A stretch of 64,000 nucleotides of DNA from Sesamum alatum (taxonomy: Eukaryota; Streptophyta; Magnoliopsida; Lamiales; Pedaliaceae), in assembly GCA_034509735.1 (NCBI GenBank), contig JACGWO010000010.1:1674001-1738000 (forward strand). The letters run 5' to 3'. Shown in pieces: positions 63,801 through 64,000 of this stretch (position 1 is the stretch's first letter; the number at the start of each line of letters is the position of its first letter). A program made the position numbers and the translations under genes. The notes under the pieces are model-generated. The model was given only the letters and a program-made list of their open reading frames with translations, was not told the origin of the DNA and did no database searches.

Positions 63801-64000
63801 TTAGCCCTACATACATGTATATTATTAGTCACCAAACATCATCATAATCTCAAGCAATACAAATATTATACATTATTCTGTATTATTATACATGAATTTC
63901 ACAATAATCATAACTTAATCTATATTATATTATTTTGTATTATTATATCCGTCCCGCATAAAAGAATCCAATTTAATTATAATTAATAATCACTGATTAC
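60892..64000. other. Non-coding right end of the window
   Basis: No gene is seen. 61250-61670 is an AT-rich repeat with two copies of a TTTTTTAATTTTTGC block. The MITE at 61675-62026 is listed separately. 63064-63084 is a small perfect hairpin (8 bp arms GTTGGTGG/CCACCAAC, 5-base loop). 63355-63525 is an imperfect inverted repeat around an ACACGT core, probably another MITE. The rest is unremarkable AT-rich sequence. Confidence 0.5.
61675..62026. mobile_element. MITE family A, copy 5 (352 bp)
   Basis: Left end AGGGTAAATTACAGCTACCT; right end, reversed, AGGGTAATTATAATTATTTTT. It shares GGTTTGACATAATTATAAAC and TATAATTATGTCAAAATTC with copy 2. The flanks are AAACTAA (61668-61674) and AAACTAT (62027-62033), a 6-of-7 target duplication. 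Confidence 0.8.

Overview
This is plant nuclear DNA. Genes are split by short GT-AG introns in AT-rich sequence, intergenic DNA is packed with small inverted-repeat transposons, and every recognisable protein belongs to a land-plant or general eukaryotic family. A eudicot is certain in practice. An asterid (perhaps Lamiales) is only a guess from the repeat style. The order TRB - NDUFS4 - NEMP - PADRE - RuvB-like 2 matches what I recall of the end of Arabidopsis chromosome 5 (At5g67580-At5g67630). NAGS - HHP4 - GT34 matches what I recall of At4g37670-At4g37690. The window therefore looks like a less fractionated version of one ancestral block.

Layout. 1-1.6 kb: start codon and upstream region of a minus-strand telomere-repeat-binding factor gene that leaves the window on the left. 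1.6-20.6 kb: two tandem copies of a ~9.5 kb unit, each with a plus-strand complex I subunit gene (NDUFS4) converging on a minus-strand N-acetylglutamate synthase gene (NAGS). All 15 exons per unit were traced in both copies and both reading frames are intact. 22.7-23.0 kb: an orphan first exon of a third NAGS-like gene. 24.7-29.2 kb: minus-strand nuclear-envelope NEMP/DUF2215 gene (10 exons). 31.2-32.8 kb: minus-strand PADRE/DUF4228 gene (3 exons). 33-43 kb: gene-poor, with small transposons including a 258 bp Helitron-like element. 43.3-47.6 kb: plus-strand heptahelical PAQR protein of HHP4 type. 47.9 kb: tRNA-Thr(AGT), minus strand. 48-53 kb: gene-poor, MITE-rich. 53.2-58.0 kb: two intronless GT34 glycosyltransferase genes tail to tail. 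59.3-60.9 kb: a RuvB-like 2 pseudogene split by a long-TIR MITE with a clean 10 bp target duplication. 61-64 kb: AT-rich sequence and repeats.

The genes do not form one pathway. They cover mitochondrial electron transport, plastid arginine synthesis, nuclear envelope, stress-linked signalling, hormone or sugar signalling and Golgi wall-polysaccharide synthesis. What stands out is genome evolution: a young two-gene tandem duplication with both copies preserved, a truncated third NAGS copy, and a pseudogene whose decay can be followed. I found no CRISPR array, operon, virus or convincing new molecular system. Exon boundaries were placed by hand from splice consensus, reading frame and family resemblance, and no search was run.
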